The notes beneath the pieces were generated by a model that saw only the letters and a program-made list of their open reading frames with translations, did no database searches and had not been told where the DNA came from. DNA of 49,696 nt from contig JAFDVI010000025.1 in the NCBI GenBank assembly GCA_018269055.1, positions 1-49,696 on the forward strand, read 5' to 3'. The translations under genes were made by a program, and so were the position numbers. The DNA is from Acidobacteriota bacterium. Its GTDB lineage: Bacteria; Acidobacteriota; Blastocatellia; RBC074. Positions 1 to 8,000 of the stretch are shown in pieces; positions within the stretch are counted from its first letter, which is position 1; the number at the start of each line of letters is the position of its first letter.

Positions 1-276
1 CAAGCTTTTGTCCTGTAGTTAGGCAACAGATATGACGTCGAAGATGCTTACGAAGTTTACGCTCAAACAGCAATTCATGAAATAATGCATTTAGCAGGTA
101 CAAAGGGAGGATATTCAGATTACGACCTTGCAGTTGCAATGAGCAAAGTCGTAAATTTGACGGCAAGTGAGCAAGCAGAATTGAATAAGCTGACGCCTTT
201 AGAGAAGGACCGTGATGCCAGTTCTATTTTTTGGGATAAATTTTTAATAGACGCTTGTCCAAGAAAAATAAGATGA
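1..276 (+). pseudogene. C-terminal remnant of an HExxH metallopeptidase-like protein
   Basis: The frame is open from position 19 to the stop at 274-276. It contains the zinc-binding motif HEIMH (codons at 76-90) followed by LAG and a Gly/Tyr-rich stretch. The first ATG (85) lies inside the HExxH motif, so it cannot be the real start; the gene must come from the left of the window. An in-frame TAG sits at 16-18 between Val-Leu and Leu-Gly-Asn-Arg-Tyr. A CAG (Gln) codon there would restore a continuous frame, so this may be a nonsense mutation. This kind of short C-terminal zinc-peptidase tail resembles the ends of large acidobacterial repeat or surface proteins, but that assignment is from memory of the family. 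The DNA is AT-rich compared with the rest of the window. Whether the protein is truly broken cannot be settled without the left flank. Confidence 0.5.
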
Positions 277-295
277 CAAAAGAGAGGATATAATA

Positions 296-760
296 ATGAA
301 AATTGTTATTGTATTTTTAGCACTAACTACAATATCAGAATTGCTCGTTTTTAAAGAATGGAAAGGTATTTCCCCACTACACTCCAAACGTGAAGATGTC
401 GAGCGTATTCTTGGCCTTGCCAAAAAAGGACCCAACAATCCATTCATTAGCACTTATGAAACTGCAAACGAGTTTGTTACAGTATCTTACTCTCGTAACA
501 GTTGTAAGAAAGAAGATTTAGAAGAATGGGATGTTCCTGAAGGTACTGTGCTTCGATTTGTGATTATCCCCAAATATAGTTTAACAGTGCCTGAATTGAA
601 TTTTGATTTGTCGGCTTTTATTAAACAAGACACTGGGCTGCAAAACATTGTTACATATGAAAATGCTGAAGACGGAATTATTGTAGAAGTAACAAACGAT
701 CACGTTTCAACAATTTTATACATGCCAAGTAAAAAAGATGAGGGCTTGAAATGTAAATAG
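296..760 (+). CDS. small secreted protein of an Acidobacteriota-typical family
   Basis: A 154-residue protein with a short hydrophobic N-terminus (about residues 1-17) that looks like a signal peptide or anchor. The start is supported by GAGAGGA seven bases upstream of the ATG. It begins 19 bp after the metallopeptidase remnant, so the two were probably co-transcribed. A motif W-K-G-I-S-P-L-H-S (residues ~22-30) followed by 'DVERILG' recurs in small proteins of Blastocatellia as I remember them; their function is unknown. Two cysteines (in NSCKK and near the C-terminus, GLKCK) could form a disulfide outside the cytoplasm. Base composition is AT-rich. No enzymatic motif is visible. Confidence 0.7.
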   Translation: MKIVIVFLALTTISELLVFKEWKGISPLHSKREDVERILGLAKKGPNNPFISTYETANEFVTVSYSRNSCKKEDLEEWDVPEGTVLRFVIIPKYSLTVPELNFDLSAFIKQDTGLQNIVTYENAEDGIIVEVTNDHVSTILYMPSKKDEGLKCK

Positions 761-1253
761 CAAGGACAAAAATGCAATCACTCAGCTCATTTTGCAGTTT
801 GTAAATGACTTGCCCTGAACTCAATCGCCGCTACGTTATGGCCTTGAGCGCTCATAACGTCTTTTTCGATAGCAACTCCAAAAAGTTCCGGGCGCGCGAA
901 GCGGGCGATTCCGCACACGGTCCCGGTCATTTTCAGGCTGAGCGAGGGGCTTTACATCAGGCTGTTCGGGGTTTCGTTGACATCCAGGAAAAATCATACG
1001 CTAAGCCAAACAATTTTGTATGCCGTGTGAATCGCTTTTATTCATAGGCATTCGGGAAACTGGCCCGACACAGTCTGATGGCGTTGCAAGCCTGTTCAGC
1101 GTCTTGTCTGCCAATGGAGTGGCGATTTCTGACCGCCAAAAGCCCTTTTAAACATTGGCTTTTGCGAAGCGATACGCTAAGCCGACATTTTAGTAGCCCT
1201 TAGAGTATGATTTTTCTTGTTTGGCACTGAGACGCCTAAAAGGAGGTAGGGCC
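761..1253. other. gene-poor stretch with small inverted and direct repeats
   Basis: No convincing gene is seen. An 80-codon frame at 805-1047 has no ribosome binding site and no recognisable family. The stretch contains an 8-bp inverted repeat with a 12-nt spacer (833-860, ACGTTATG/CATAACGT), another with the same geometry (1137-1164, CAAAAGCC/GGCTTTTG), and the 12-mer ATACGCTAAGCC twice (996-1007 and 1172-1183). Composition is more GC-rich than the genes on either side. It may be debris of a mobile element. Confidence 0.4.
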
Positions 1254-1736
1254 ATGTTAAAAGGGTTTGTCTTATTCTTGCTAATTGCCACATTGCCATT
1301 GCTTGCAACCTGCAAAAGCCAAGGCAATGAACCTGAGATCATAGATGCCAGTAAAGTTACTGAGATAAGAGTGACGTTCTTTAATAAAAACACCGGGCAA
1401 GCGAGAGAACAATTCAAGGTCGTTATTTTACCAACGGAAATTGATAGCCTTGTCAACTTCACAAACAAGTATGTTATAGGCAAATCAAATTCTCAGTTTA
1501 ATGTAGAAAGTTTAATTATCCAAGATCCAAGTACTACAATTAATCTAGCCTTTTATCAATCAGACAGTTACTTAGGCACTCTTGGTCTTGGACGTTATAA
1601 GAGTGATAAGTTTTTCGTTAAATATCGTTGGAGTGATAAATCCAAAGCTGCGATTATTTCAAGCGAGCAGAAAAAAGAATTATTGGATTTATTGGGGTTT
1701 TCTGAAGAGCAATACAACTCATTGTTCCCTAAGTAA
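1254..1736 (+). CDS. putative lipoprotein, unknown function
   Basis: A 160-residue protein. The ATG at 1254 is chosen because AAAGGAGGT lies just upstream; an in-frame upstream ATG at 1221 has no such site. The N-terminus (MLKGFVLFLLIATLPLLATC) is a hydrophobic signal ending at Cys20. L-A-T-C is a near-canonical lipobox, with Thr instead of Gly/Ala/Ser at -1, so lipidation is likely but not certain. The rest is a soluble domain of about 140 residues with alternating beta-like segments. I recognise no family. AT-rich codon use matches the gene at 296-760 and differs from the rest of the window. Confidence 0.7.
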   Translation: MLKGFVLFLLIATLPLLATCKSQGNEPEIIDASKVTEIRVTFFNKNTGQAREQFKVVILPTEIDSLVNFTNKYVIGKSNSQFNVESLIIQDPSTTINLAFYQSDSYLGTLGLGRYKSDKFFVKYRWSDKSKAAIISSEQKKELLDLLGFSEEQYNSLFPK

Positions 1737-1857
1737 CCTCAAGATATGAGGCGGGCCAGGTTTTAGTCCTGCCATAACGAGCCAACAGGGGGTCTCAGTG
1801 ACATGGCAACGGAACGCCAAAGATCTCTGTGATGGGTGGCAAAGTCTGCGCGCGCTT

Positions 1858-2034
1858 TTATTGTCTCCAGCCAAGCACTGCGACATCTGCGATGACGATC
1901 TCAATGACATTCTTCGCGCCGCATTCCAGACAGCGCACAATCCAATCTCCAAATTCTTTTTCCGGGCATTCGGACAAGTCCGCCTGGCAATGTGCGCAGC
2001 GGAGTAGGGGAGGGAAGAGAGGTGTTTCGATCAT
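1858..2034 (-). CDS. small zinc-ribbon protein
   Basis: A 58-residue frame starting at the ATG at 2034 (MIETPLFPP). It contains CAHC at residues 13-16 and CLEC at 35-38, the CxxC...CxxC arrangement of a treble-clef or rubredoxin-like zinc ribbon, followed by a hydrophobic strand (VIEIVIADVAV). The spacing of the four cysteines is the main reason to believe it is coded. There is no clear Shine-Dalgarno sequence. It lies directly downstream of the truncated recombinase on the same strand. Binding of zinc and of a nucleic acid or protein partner is inference. Confidence 0.55.
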   Translation of the reverse strand: MIETPLFPPLLRCAHCQADLSECPEKEFGDWIVRCLECGAKNVIEIVIADVAVLGWRQ

Positions 2035-2078
2035 AAGTGTGTGGTTAAGAGTGAAAGAAAACTGGCTACGAAAAAAGA

Positions 2079-2350
2079 TCACAACGCGGGAATGCGCTCG
2101 ATCTCGTCCAGGCTGATCTGGTCGCCCGTCCGGTCGTAAAGTTTCGTCGTCCGCGCCGACTCGTGATTGGCGATGGCCTGCGCTTTCTCCAGCGTGCCGC
2201 CGCTTTCGAGGTAGAGCGTGATGCCGGCGCCGCGAAACGAATGCGGAGAGAGCTCCTCGCGGATCCCGGCGAGCCTCGCCCGGCGCTTGACCATCTTCCA
2301 CGCGTCCACGCGGCTCATCCGGTTCTCGCTCGGCGTGCGCAGGTGTTTTT
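2079..2350 (-). pseudogene. C-terminal fragment of a tyrosine recombinase / phage-type integrase
   Basis: About 88 residues match the C-terminal catalytic half of a tyrosine recombinase. They contain the box-II motif HSFR (HxxR), the following His in NHESARTT, and the nucleophile Tyr in KLYDRT, ending with SLDEIERI. The N-terminal DNA-binding domain and the first catalytic Arg are absent. The open frame continues up to an ATG at 2513, but residues 1-55 look unrelated and run through a perfect hairpin (2464-2482). The protein is therefore a truncated relic fused by chance to intergenic sequence. It marks an old integration or recombination event next to the AT-rich patch. Confidence 0.75.
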
Positions 2351-2463
2351 TGCATCGTGACGACTGCGCCAATGGAACCGCCTTCGCGGGTGAAGCGGTT
2401 TCTTTTGTATCCAGAAGTGTTTGAGTTCTCGTTTGGAAGCGGGATGCCGAAAAGACTTCCAAA

Positions 2464-2482
2464 GCTGCGCCAAAGGCGCAGC
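2464..2482. terminator. perfect hairpin downstream of the M61-like peptidase gene
   Basis: GCTGCGCC-AAA-GGCGCAGC, an 8-bp perfect stem with a 3-nt loop, 28 bp past the peptidase stop codon. On the minus strand it is followed by only a loose T-rich stretch, so it could be a weak terminator or part of an interspersed repeat. Confidence 0.4.
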
Positions 2483-2509
2483 ACTCCACATTGAGTGGCG
2501 TCGGCAGTT

Positions 2510-3997
2510 TCATTGATCTTTTGCCAATTCCGATAACATCTTTTGTTGGCGCTCATTGAGCTTGGTTGCTGCTCTTAACCGCGCACGGGCTTGCGTGGCT
2601 GAACTCAGTTCAATCTTCAGCCCGTAATCTTTTACTCGCGCCGCCAGGTCAATTTCTCGTGTGCCTTCAATGTCGTCACGAATCAATCGGGCAAAATCGC
2701 CGAACTTGCCAAGCTCCTTCAGCACCTCTTCATTGCCGACTGCGCGATTGGAACCAGCGTAATGTGCATAGAGCGCCTTCATTGCATCGGCCAGGGTCAA
2801 CTTGGCGCGGCTTTGCCAGCGCAATTCCAGATCGTACAGCGCGGCAACCAGCATGCCTTTGCGGTACACCAGATCATAACTGGCGGCGCTGGCAAATTTG
2901 TCCGGCGACGCAGCGACCAGCGACAACTGCGCGCGTGAAGGAGTGAACAGATACGCCTCGTATTCGCTCTGAATCGCGCTCAGGTATTCGTTCAGATCAA
3001 TCAGCCGCAATTCCGCCAAGGTCATCAGCGCCACGTAGCGCGTGAAGCCTTCCCAAAACCAATCGAAATTTTCCCGGATGCGAAATGCGTTGGGCAGATA
3101 AATGTGAAACATCTCGTGCGCCAGATGGCGGCGTAAATGTTTCACCGTTTGCAACGAATCGTTGTTCGGATTCAGCATCAAAACGACGGTGCGGCCAAAT
3201 GTCACTGCGCTGGAGCGCAAGCCGGTCAACGGTTGCGGGAAGGGAGCAAGCGTCACCAGAAAATCGCCTTCTTCACGGCTGCCAATCATCGCGGCTTGCT
3301 GGCGAGCGATATTGGCGGCCAAAGGGAAAACCTCCTGATCGGAAAAATTCCATTCGCCCGCAACCGCCACGCGCAGCTTCATGCCGCCAATGTTTGTCGT
3401 TTGCTCTTTGAACCGCGCCAGAAAGAACACGGCGGGCGCGTCGCCATTGAGATCAAAAATTCCTTCGTGCTCACGTTCTGTGGTTGCGATTTGCCAGCCG
3501 GTTGGAGCCAGAATTTTCAGCCGGATCGGATTGCCTGCTTCACACACTTGGTCGCCCGCGCAAATTCGCGGCAATAAATCTGCTGCCATCAAAACAGCAG
3601 CGTCCGTTCCGATGCTGGAACAGAGCGCGAATTGCGCCGGATCAAGCGCACGCGCCAGCCGTATTTCGTAAGTGAGGTTCACCAAACCCTGATTGGCTGA
3701 GGCCACGTACAAACCATCGCCGCGAATTTCCAGCGGCAAAGTTTTTCCTTCGGCAGTTGTGAGCTTGAGCGAATGAACGCGCTCGCTCAAAGCCGTAACT
3801 CCCGCGAAGTGGTCAACGAAGCGGATGGCCGTTTTGCCGCCGGTCACATTTACCAAACAGGAAATTTCCGCGGAATGCGTTGCCTGGGAAATTTGATTGA
3901 TCTGGCAATTCAGTAAGGGGCGTTGTGAAACTTGCGCAAGCGCAGGAAACCAGAGAAAGGCGAGAAGTGGAAAAGAGAGCCGAAAACTTAGGTTCAC
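2510..3997 (-). CDS. M61-like (glycyl aminopeptidase-type) metallopeptidase, exported
   Basis: A 495-residue protein. Residues 1-21 form a signal peptide (FPLLAFLWFPALA-Q). Residues ~25-230 resemble the beta-rich N-terminal domain of M61 peptidases. The catalytic core has HEMFH at 294-298 and the third zinc ligand Glu316 in FWEGFTRYVAL. This is the gluzincin pattern HExxH...E with the WxxEGF context of family M61. The C-terminal part is helical. The length fits the shorter members, which lack the PDZ domain. The start is GTG at 3997, overlapping the stop of the upstream J-domain gene (GTGA), so the two are translationally coupled. It probably acts in the periplasm or at the cell surface; the substrate is unknown. 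Confidence 0.8.
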   Translation of the reverse strand: MNLSFRLSFPLLAFLWFPALAQVSQRPLLNCQINQISQATHSAEISCLVNVTGGKTAIRFVDHFAGVTALSERVHSLKLTTAEGKTLPLEIRGDGLYVASANQGLVNLTYEIRLARALDPAQFALCSSIGTDAAVLMAADLLPRICAGDQVCEAGNPIRLKILAPTGWQIATTEREHEGIFDLNGDAPAVFFLARFKEQTTNIGGMKLRVAVAGEWNFSDQEVFPLAANIARQQAAMIGSREEGDFLVTLAPFPQPLTGLRSSAVTFGRTVVLMLNPNNDSLQTVKHLRRHLAHEMFHIYLPNAFRIRENFDWFWEGFTRYVALMTLAELRLIDLNEYLSAIQSEYEAYLFTPSRAQLSLVAASPDKFASAASYDLVYRKGMLVAALYDLELRWQSRAKLTLADAMKALYAHYAGSNRAVGNEEVLKELGKFGDFARLIRDDIEGTREIDLAARVKDYGLKIELSSATQARARLRAATKLNERQQKMLSELAKDQ

Positions 3998-4773
3998 AGG
4001 TCTTCAAAGTGCAGGTTGATTCTGTACATCGTGTCCACGATCAGGACGGCGATGGGCGGATACACCAGTGCGACAAACAGCGAATCTTCCATCGTCCAGC
4101 CGTCGTTTGGCTGGGTCGGCGAATCCGTCAACACGCCGATCAGCATTCCCGCCAGCAACGACAGCAGATAGCCGCAAATAACGAATGTCCAGGCGACGCT
4201 GCGTTTGAAACGTTTGTCATCTTTTCTGCGTCGGCGGGTAATGGAGATTCGTTCCGGCGCATACGTGTAATGGTCAAAATGTTCTTTGAGGCTTTTGAAC
4301 AAATGCCAGACGCCGATGGCAAACAACACGATGACGGTGATTTTCCAGGCCAGATGTCTGGGGTCGAACATGGAAGGATTCATGGCCACGAAAAACGTCG
4401 AAACAAATAACGTGACCGTCGTGTAAACGGCTTTGCCGCGCGCGCGGGTTTCTTCACGTTCGCGTTCCAACCATTCGTCAACAACCTGGTTGGCTCGCTC
4501 CTGATAATAGGCTCGACGCGCCGCTCGATGCGCTTGTGCGCTGGCCTGGCGTGAATGTGTGGATTGAACCCGTCCGGTTCGGTCGTAAGAAAGGCGCCGC
4601 TCCGGGTCAATCAGGGTGTGATAGGCTTCATTGATTTGCGCAAAATGAGCCGCCGCCGAAGGATCGGAATTCACGTCAGGGTGATACTGACGCGCCAACC
4701 GGCGGTAAGCTGTTTTGATCTCTGTTGCTTTGGCCGTGCGGGTGATGCCCAACACAGCGTATAAATCAGGCAT
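3994..4773 (-). CDS. membrane-anchored J-domain (DnaJ-like) protein
   Basis: A 259-residue protein. Residues 1-68 are a full J domain with the HPD motif at 31-33 that stimulates Hsp70 ATPase. A charged helical linker follows (~75-110), then hydrophobic segments at about 113-131, 144-160, 190-213 and 230-248, predicting several membrane spans. It lacks the Gly/Phe region, zinc fingers and substrate-binding domain of true DnaJ, so it is a type III co-chaperone. It probably recruits DnaK to the inner membrane. It overlaps the M61-like peptidase gene by 4 bp, suggesting a joint role in handling an exported or membrane protein; that role is inference. Confidence 0.85.
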   Translation of the reverse strand: MPDLYAVLGITRTAKATEIKTAYRRLARQYHPDVNSDPSAAAHFAQINEAYHTLIDPERRLSYDRTGRVQSTHSRQASAQAHRAARRAYYQERANQVVDEWLEREREETRARGKAVYTTVTLFVSTFFVAMNPSMFDPRHLAWKITVIVLFAIGVWHLFKSLKEHFDHYTYAPERISITRRRRKDDKRFKRSVAWTFVICGYLLSLLAGMLIGVLTDSPTQPNDGWTMEDSLFVALVYPPIAVLIVDTMYRINLHFEDL

Positions 4774-5070
4774 GATCTATTACTCGAGGCAAATCGTTCT
4801 GGGCGGGTTCGGCGACGATTACCGAAACGCAACCGTATTTTACGTAGCAAAAAACCAGTTTCAAGCCTGTATATTTTTCAACTCTACAGTTTTTTGTCAG
4901 ACCTTGCACGGCGTTTACTCTGAACTTGAGCGCCACCTATAATTCGCCAGCCAATTTACAGAACTTCTTTCTCAAATGCTTTCTTGGCTTCACTGCAACT
5001 TTCGTTTTTGCGCACGCGTACAGCCCCCAACCGTGACTGCTGTAATCAGGGAATTCACTGGGAGAATTTT
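4774..5070. other. divergent intergenic region (J-domain gene / giant surface protein)
   Basis: About 300 bp without a gene, AT-richer than its surroundings. It must hold the promoters of the minus-strand J-domain gene and the plus-strand surface-protein gene. I see no confident -35/-10 pair, operator or RNA element. Confidence 0.4.
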
Positions 5071-8000
5071 ATGGCATCCATCCATCGTACTGAATCCTAT
5101 TCAAACCATAACCATCAAATTCGCAACCGGATCGTTCGCATTGCGCGGTTGGCGATCATTTTTACAGTGATTGCCGTCCTGTTAATTGTCGTGTTCCGTT
5201 TTGGCAATCTGTTGCCACGAACGTTTGCCGCCGCGACAGTGCAAAATAGTGTGTCTGTCACCAGCGTTTCCGCCGCCAGTTTTGTCGGTTCTCCGGCGGC
5301 ATTGGGGCAAAACTCCATTGCTGCGGCATTTGGAACGCAACTGGCGACAAGTCTGCAAATTGCTTCGGGGCAACCATTGCCGACCACACTCGGCGGAACC
5401 ACGGTTACCGTCGCAGGTGTCTCGGCTCAGCTTTTCTTTGTTTCGTCGGGGCAGATCAATTATTTGGTTCCATCGAATGTTCCACCCGGCGATGCGCTGG
5501 TCGTGGTCACATCCACCGCAGACAATGGCGACCAGGTAATTTCGCGCGGCCAAATCAAAATTGCCGGAAACGCTCCGGCCATTTTCACCGCCAATTCCAA
5601 CGGAACCGGCGTTCCGGCGGCGGTCACAGGCCGAGTCACCGCGGGCGGCCAATTTGTGTTTGATCCGAATCCGCCGTTTGAACCTGATCCCGTCACGCCC
5701 GGTCGTTTAATTCCGTCGCCGATTGATGTCGGAACGACGGAACTTCCGGCATTTTTAATTCTGTACGCTACAGGACTCCGAAACGTGGCGTCCGGTTCCG
5801 TGCAGGCCGTCATCGGAGGAATTACGGTTCCGGTAACGCCAGTTCCCGCGCCGGGGTTTACCGGACTCGACCAGGTCAATTTGCAGATACCAGTCGGTTT
5901 GAAAGGACGCGGACTTGTGGATGTGACGCTGGTTGCCGCTGGAGTATCGTCGAATTCCGTAACCGTCAATCTGGCTGGAACGCCCAACAATGCGCTGGCC
6001 ATCACAGGATTCAGTGTGACGGACCCCGCGATTGCCGGGCAAACAGTCAGCATTTCCGGCAATGGATTTTCGACCATTCCCGCCGACAACATCGTTCGTT
6101 TTGGTGAAGCGCAGGCTCGCGTCATTGCCGCGACGACGACGCAATTGACGGTGATCGTTCCGTTCGGAGCCGAATCGGGCCGGGTGCTGGTTCAGAACCA
6201 GCAGGGCGAAACGCGCAGCGCGGCTTCGTTCAAGATCAAAACTTCGCTGAGCGGAATTGTGCAATCCACCGGCACTGAAACCACAGAGCCTGCTCCATTG
6301 GAAGGCGTTGCCGTTCGCGTTGTGGGGACAAACACCACCGTGCGGTCGAACCGGCAGGGAGCATTTGTTGTTGCGGACATCCCCGCCGGCGCGGTTCAGA
6401 TTGAAATTGATGGCGGAACGACGAACAGTTCACCGCCATATCCGCGCATGACGTTGAAAAAAGCCGTCCTGGCCGACCGCGACAACCAGTTTTCACAACC
6501 GGTCAGTTTGCAACAGGTCAATGGCGGGTCGGGCAATGTCGGGAGTTTTGCAGGCGACAGGGTGTCGGTGATCGGCGATCCGCTATCAGTGGCCGGTGAT
6601 CGGTTGATGGCAGCGTTGACCAGAAAGAATCGTGAAACGAAGGATGCGGCGTTGCCAATTTCTGACAACCGACGACCATCAACCCGACAACAGTCTGGCA
6701 ATAAAAATACGGTCATTTCGGATCGCGGCGTGTCCCTGGAAGTTCCTGTGGGAACGTCCGTTCGTTTCCCCGACGGCAAAACCAGCGGCTCTGTTCAGGT
6801 GACGCTGGTGCAACGGTCGCGGTTGCCGGGATTGGCTTTGCCAATCGGCGTGTATTCGCCCGCCATAGCCCAAATTACTCCGCTGGGCACACAGTTTTCG
6901 CCCGGAGCCAATTTGAGCTTCCCGAATCCCGATCAGGCGAATTTGCCCGCGGGAGCGAAAGTGGATTTGTACCGCTACGATTTTTCGAGCGGAACATTCA
7001 TCAAACGCGGGACGGCGACAGTTTCAGCGGATCGTTCGCGCGTCGTTTCAGACAGCCGTGTGGTGGATGTGGCCAGTTTCTGGTTTGCGGCTGCGCCGGG
7101 AGGCGTGACGACTGTAGTTGGCCGCGTGATCAATGAATTTGGTTTCCCGGTGTCCGGTGCGCAGGTCACGGTCAATGGCCGCGCGGATCGAACCGATTCC
7201 AACGGCGGGTTTGCGATTGTTGATGTGGCGACCGCAGGCAATTCGCAGATTCAAGCCGAAGCGGTATTGCCGCGCCAATGGGCTTCGTCGCCGCGCGGAA
7301 CTTCCTCCGTCACAACGGTTGTTTCCGGCGGAGTAACCAACGTCGGCTCCATTGCGCTCAGCAATACGAATGTCACCGGCTTAGTGCTTGCGCCGTTTGT
7401 GATTGATTTCAATTCCGCAGACCCGCCGCAAAAAGTCGAAGTCACATTAACGCAACCGGCTCCCACTGGAGGCTTGGTTGTTTCCTTGACCAGCAGCGAC
7501 GCGGCAGTTGCAACCGTTCCGGCAACCGTAACTATTCCCGCCGGGCAAACCACAATTTCCTTCAACGTCACGCGAACAGGGCCGGGAGCTTCCATCATCA
7601 ACGCCAAAGCGACGGTTTCCGGCAATGCGCTGGAAACCTTTGCCGTCGTCACGGTTTCGCTGCCTGCGCCAACGCTGGCGGCAGTGTTGCCGACTTCCGC
7701 TCCGCCGGGAGCCAAAATCATTGTTGCGGGTACGGGCTTTAGCTCCGTTCCCGACAACAACATTTTGGGATTGTTCCGTGGCGGAAATTTGATCTGGATT
7801 TTCGATCCCGAAGAAAACCAGGTTTTGATTGATGCGACCGGCAAAGTCGGGGTTCGCGTCGAAGTTCCGCCGGTTGCGGCGGGCGCGGCAACGATTCGCG
7901 CAGCAGTCATCAATGACTTCACCGGCGTGTTGTCAGACATCAGCGAACCGCTCAATTTTACGGTCAACGAAACCACTGTGCCGACGCCTGTGCTGTCTTC

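Noticed and set aside
805..1047. 80-codon open frame
   Set aside because: No ribosome binding site, no recognisable family, and composition unlike its neighbours; treated as non-coding.
780..1250. Possible integron attC sites, suggested by GTTATGG and the ACGTTATG/CATAACGT repeat
   Set aside because: The arms are in the opposite order from an attC hairpin, no RYYYAAC partner was found at a proper distance, and no integron integrase is visible.
1858..2556. Long minus-strand open frame of 232 codons
   Set aside because: Its upstream part overlaps the recombinase fragment in another frame. Only the last 58 codons, with the four-cysteine pattern and their own ATG, look coded.
4861..4905. Possible terminator hairpin CTGTA...TACAG followed by T's
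   Set aside because: Only a 5-bp A/T-rich stem, far from any plus-strand stop codon; too weak to annotate.
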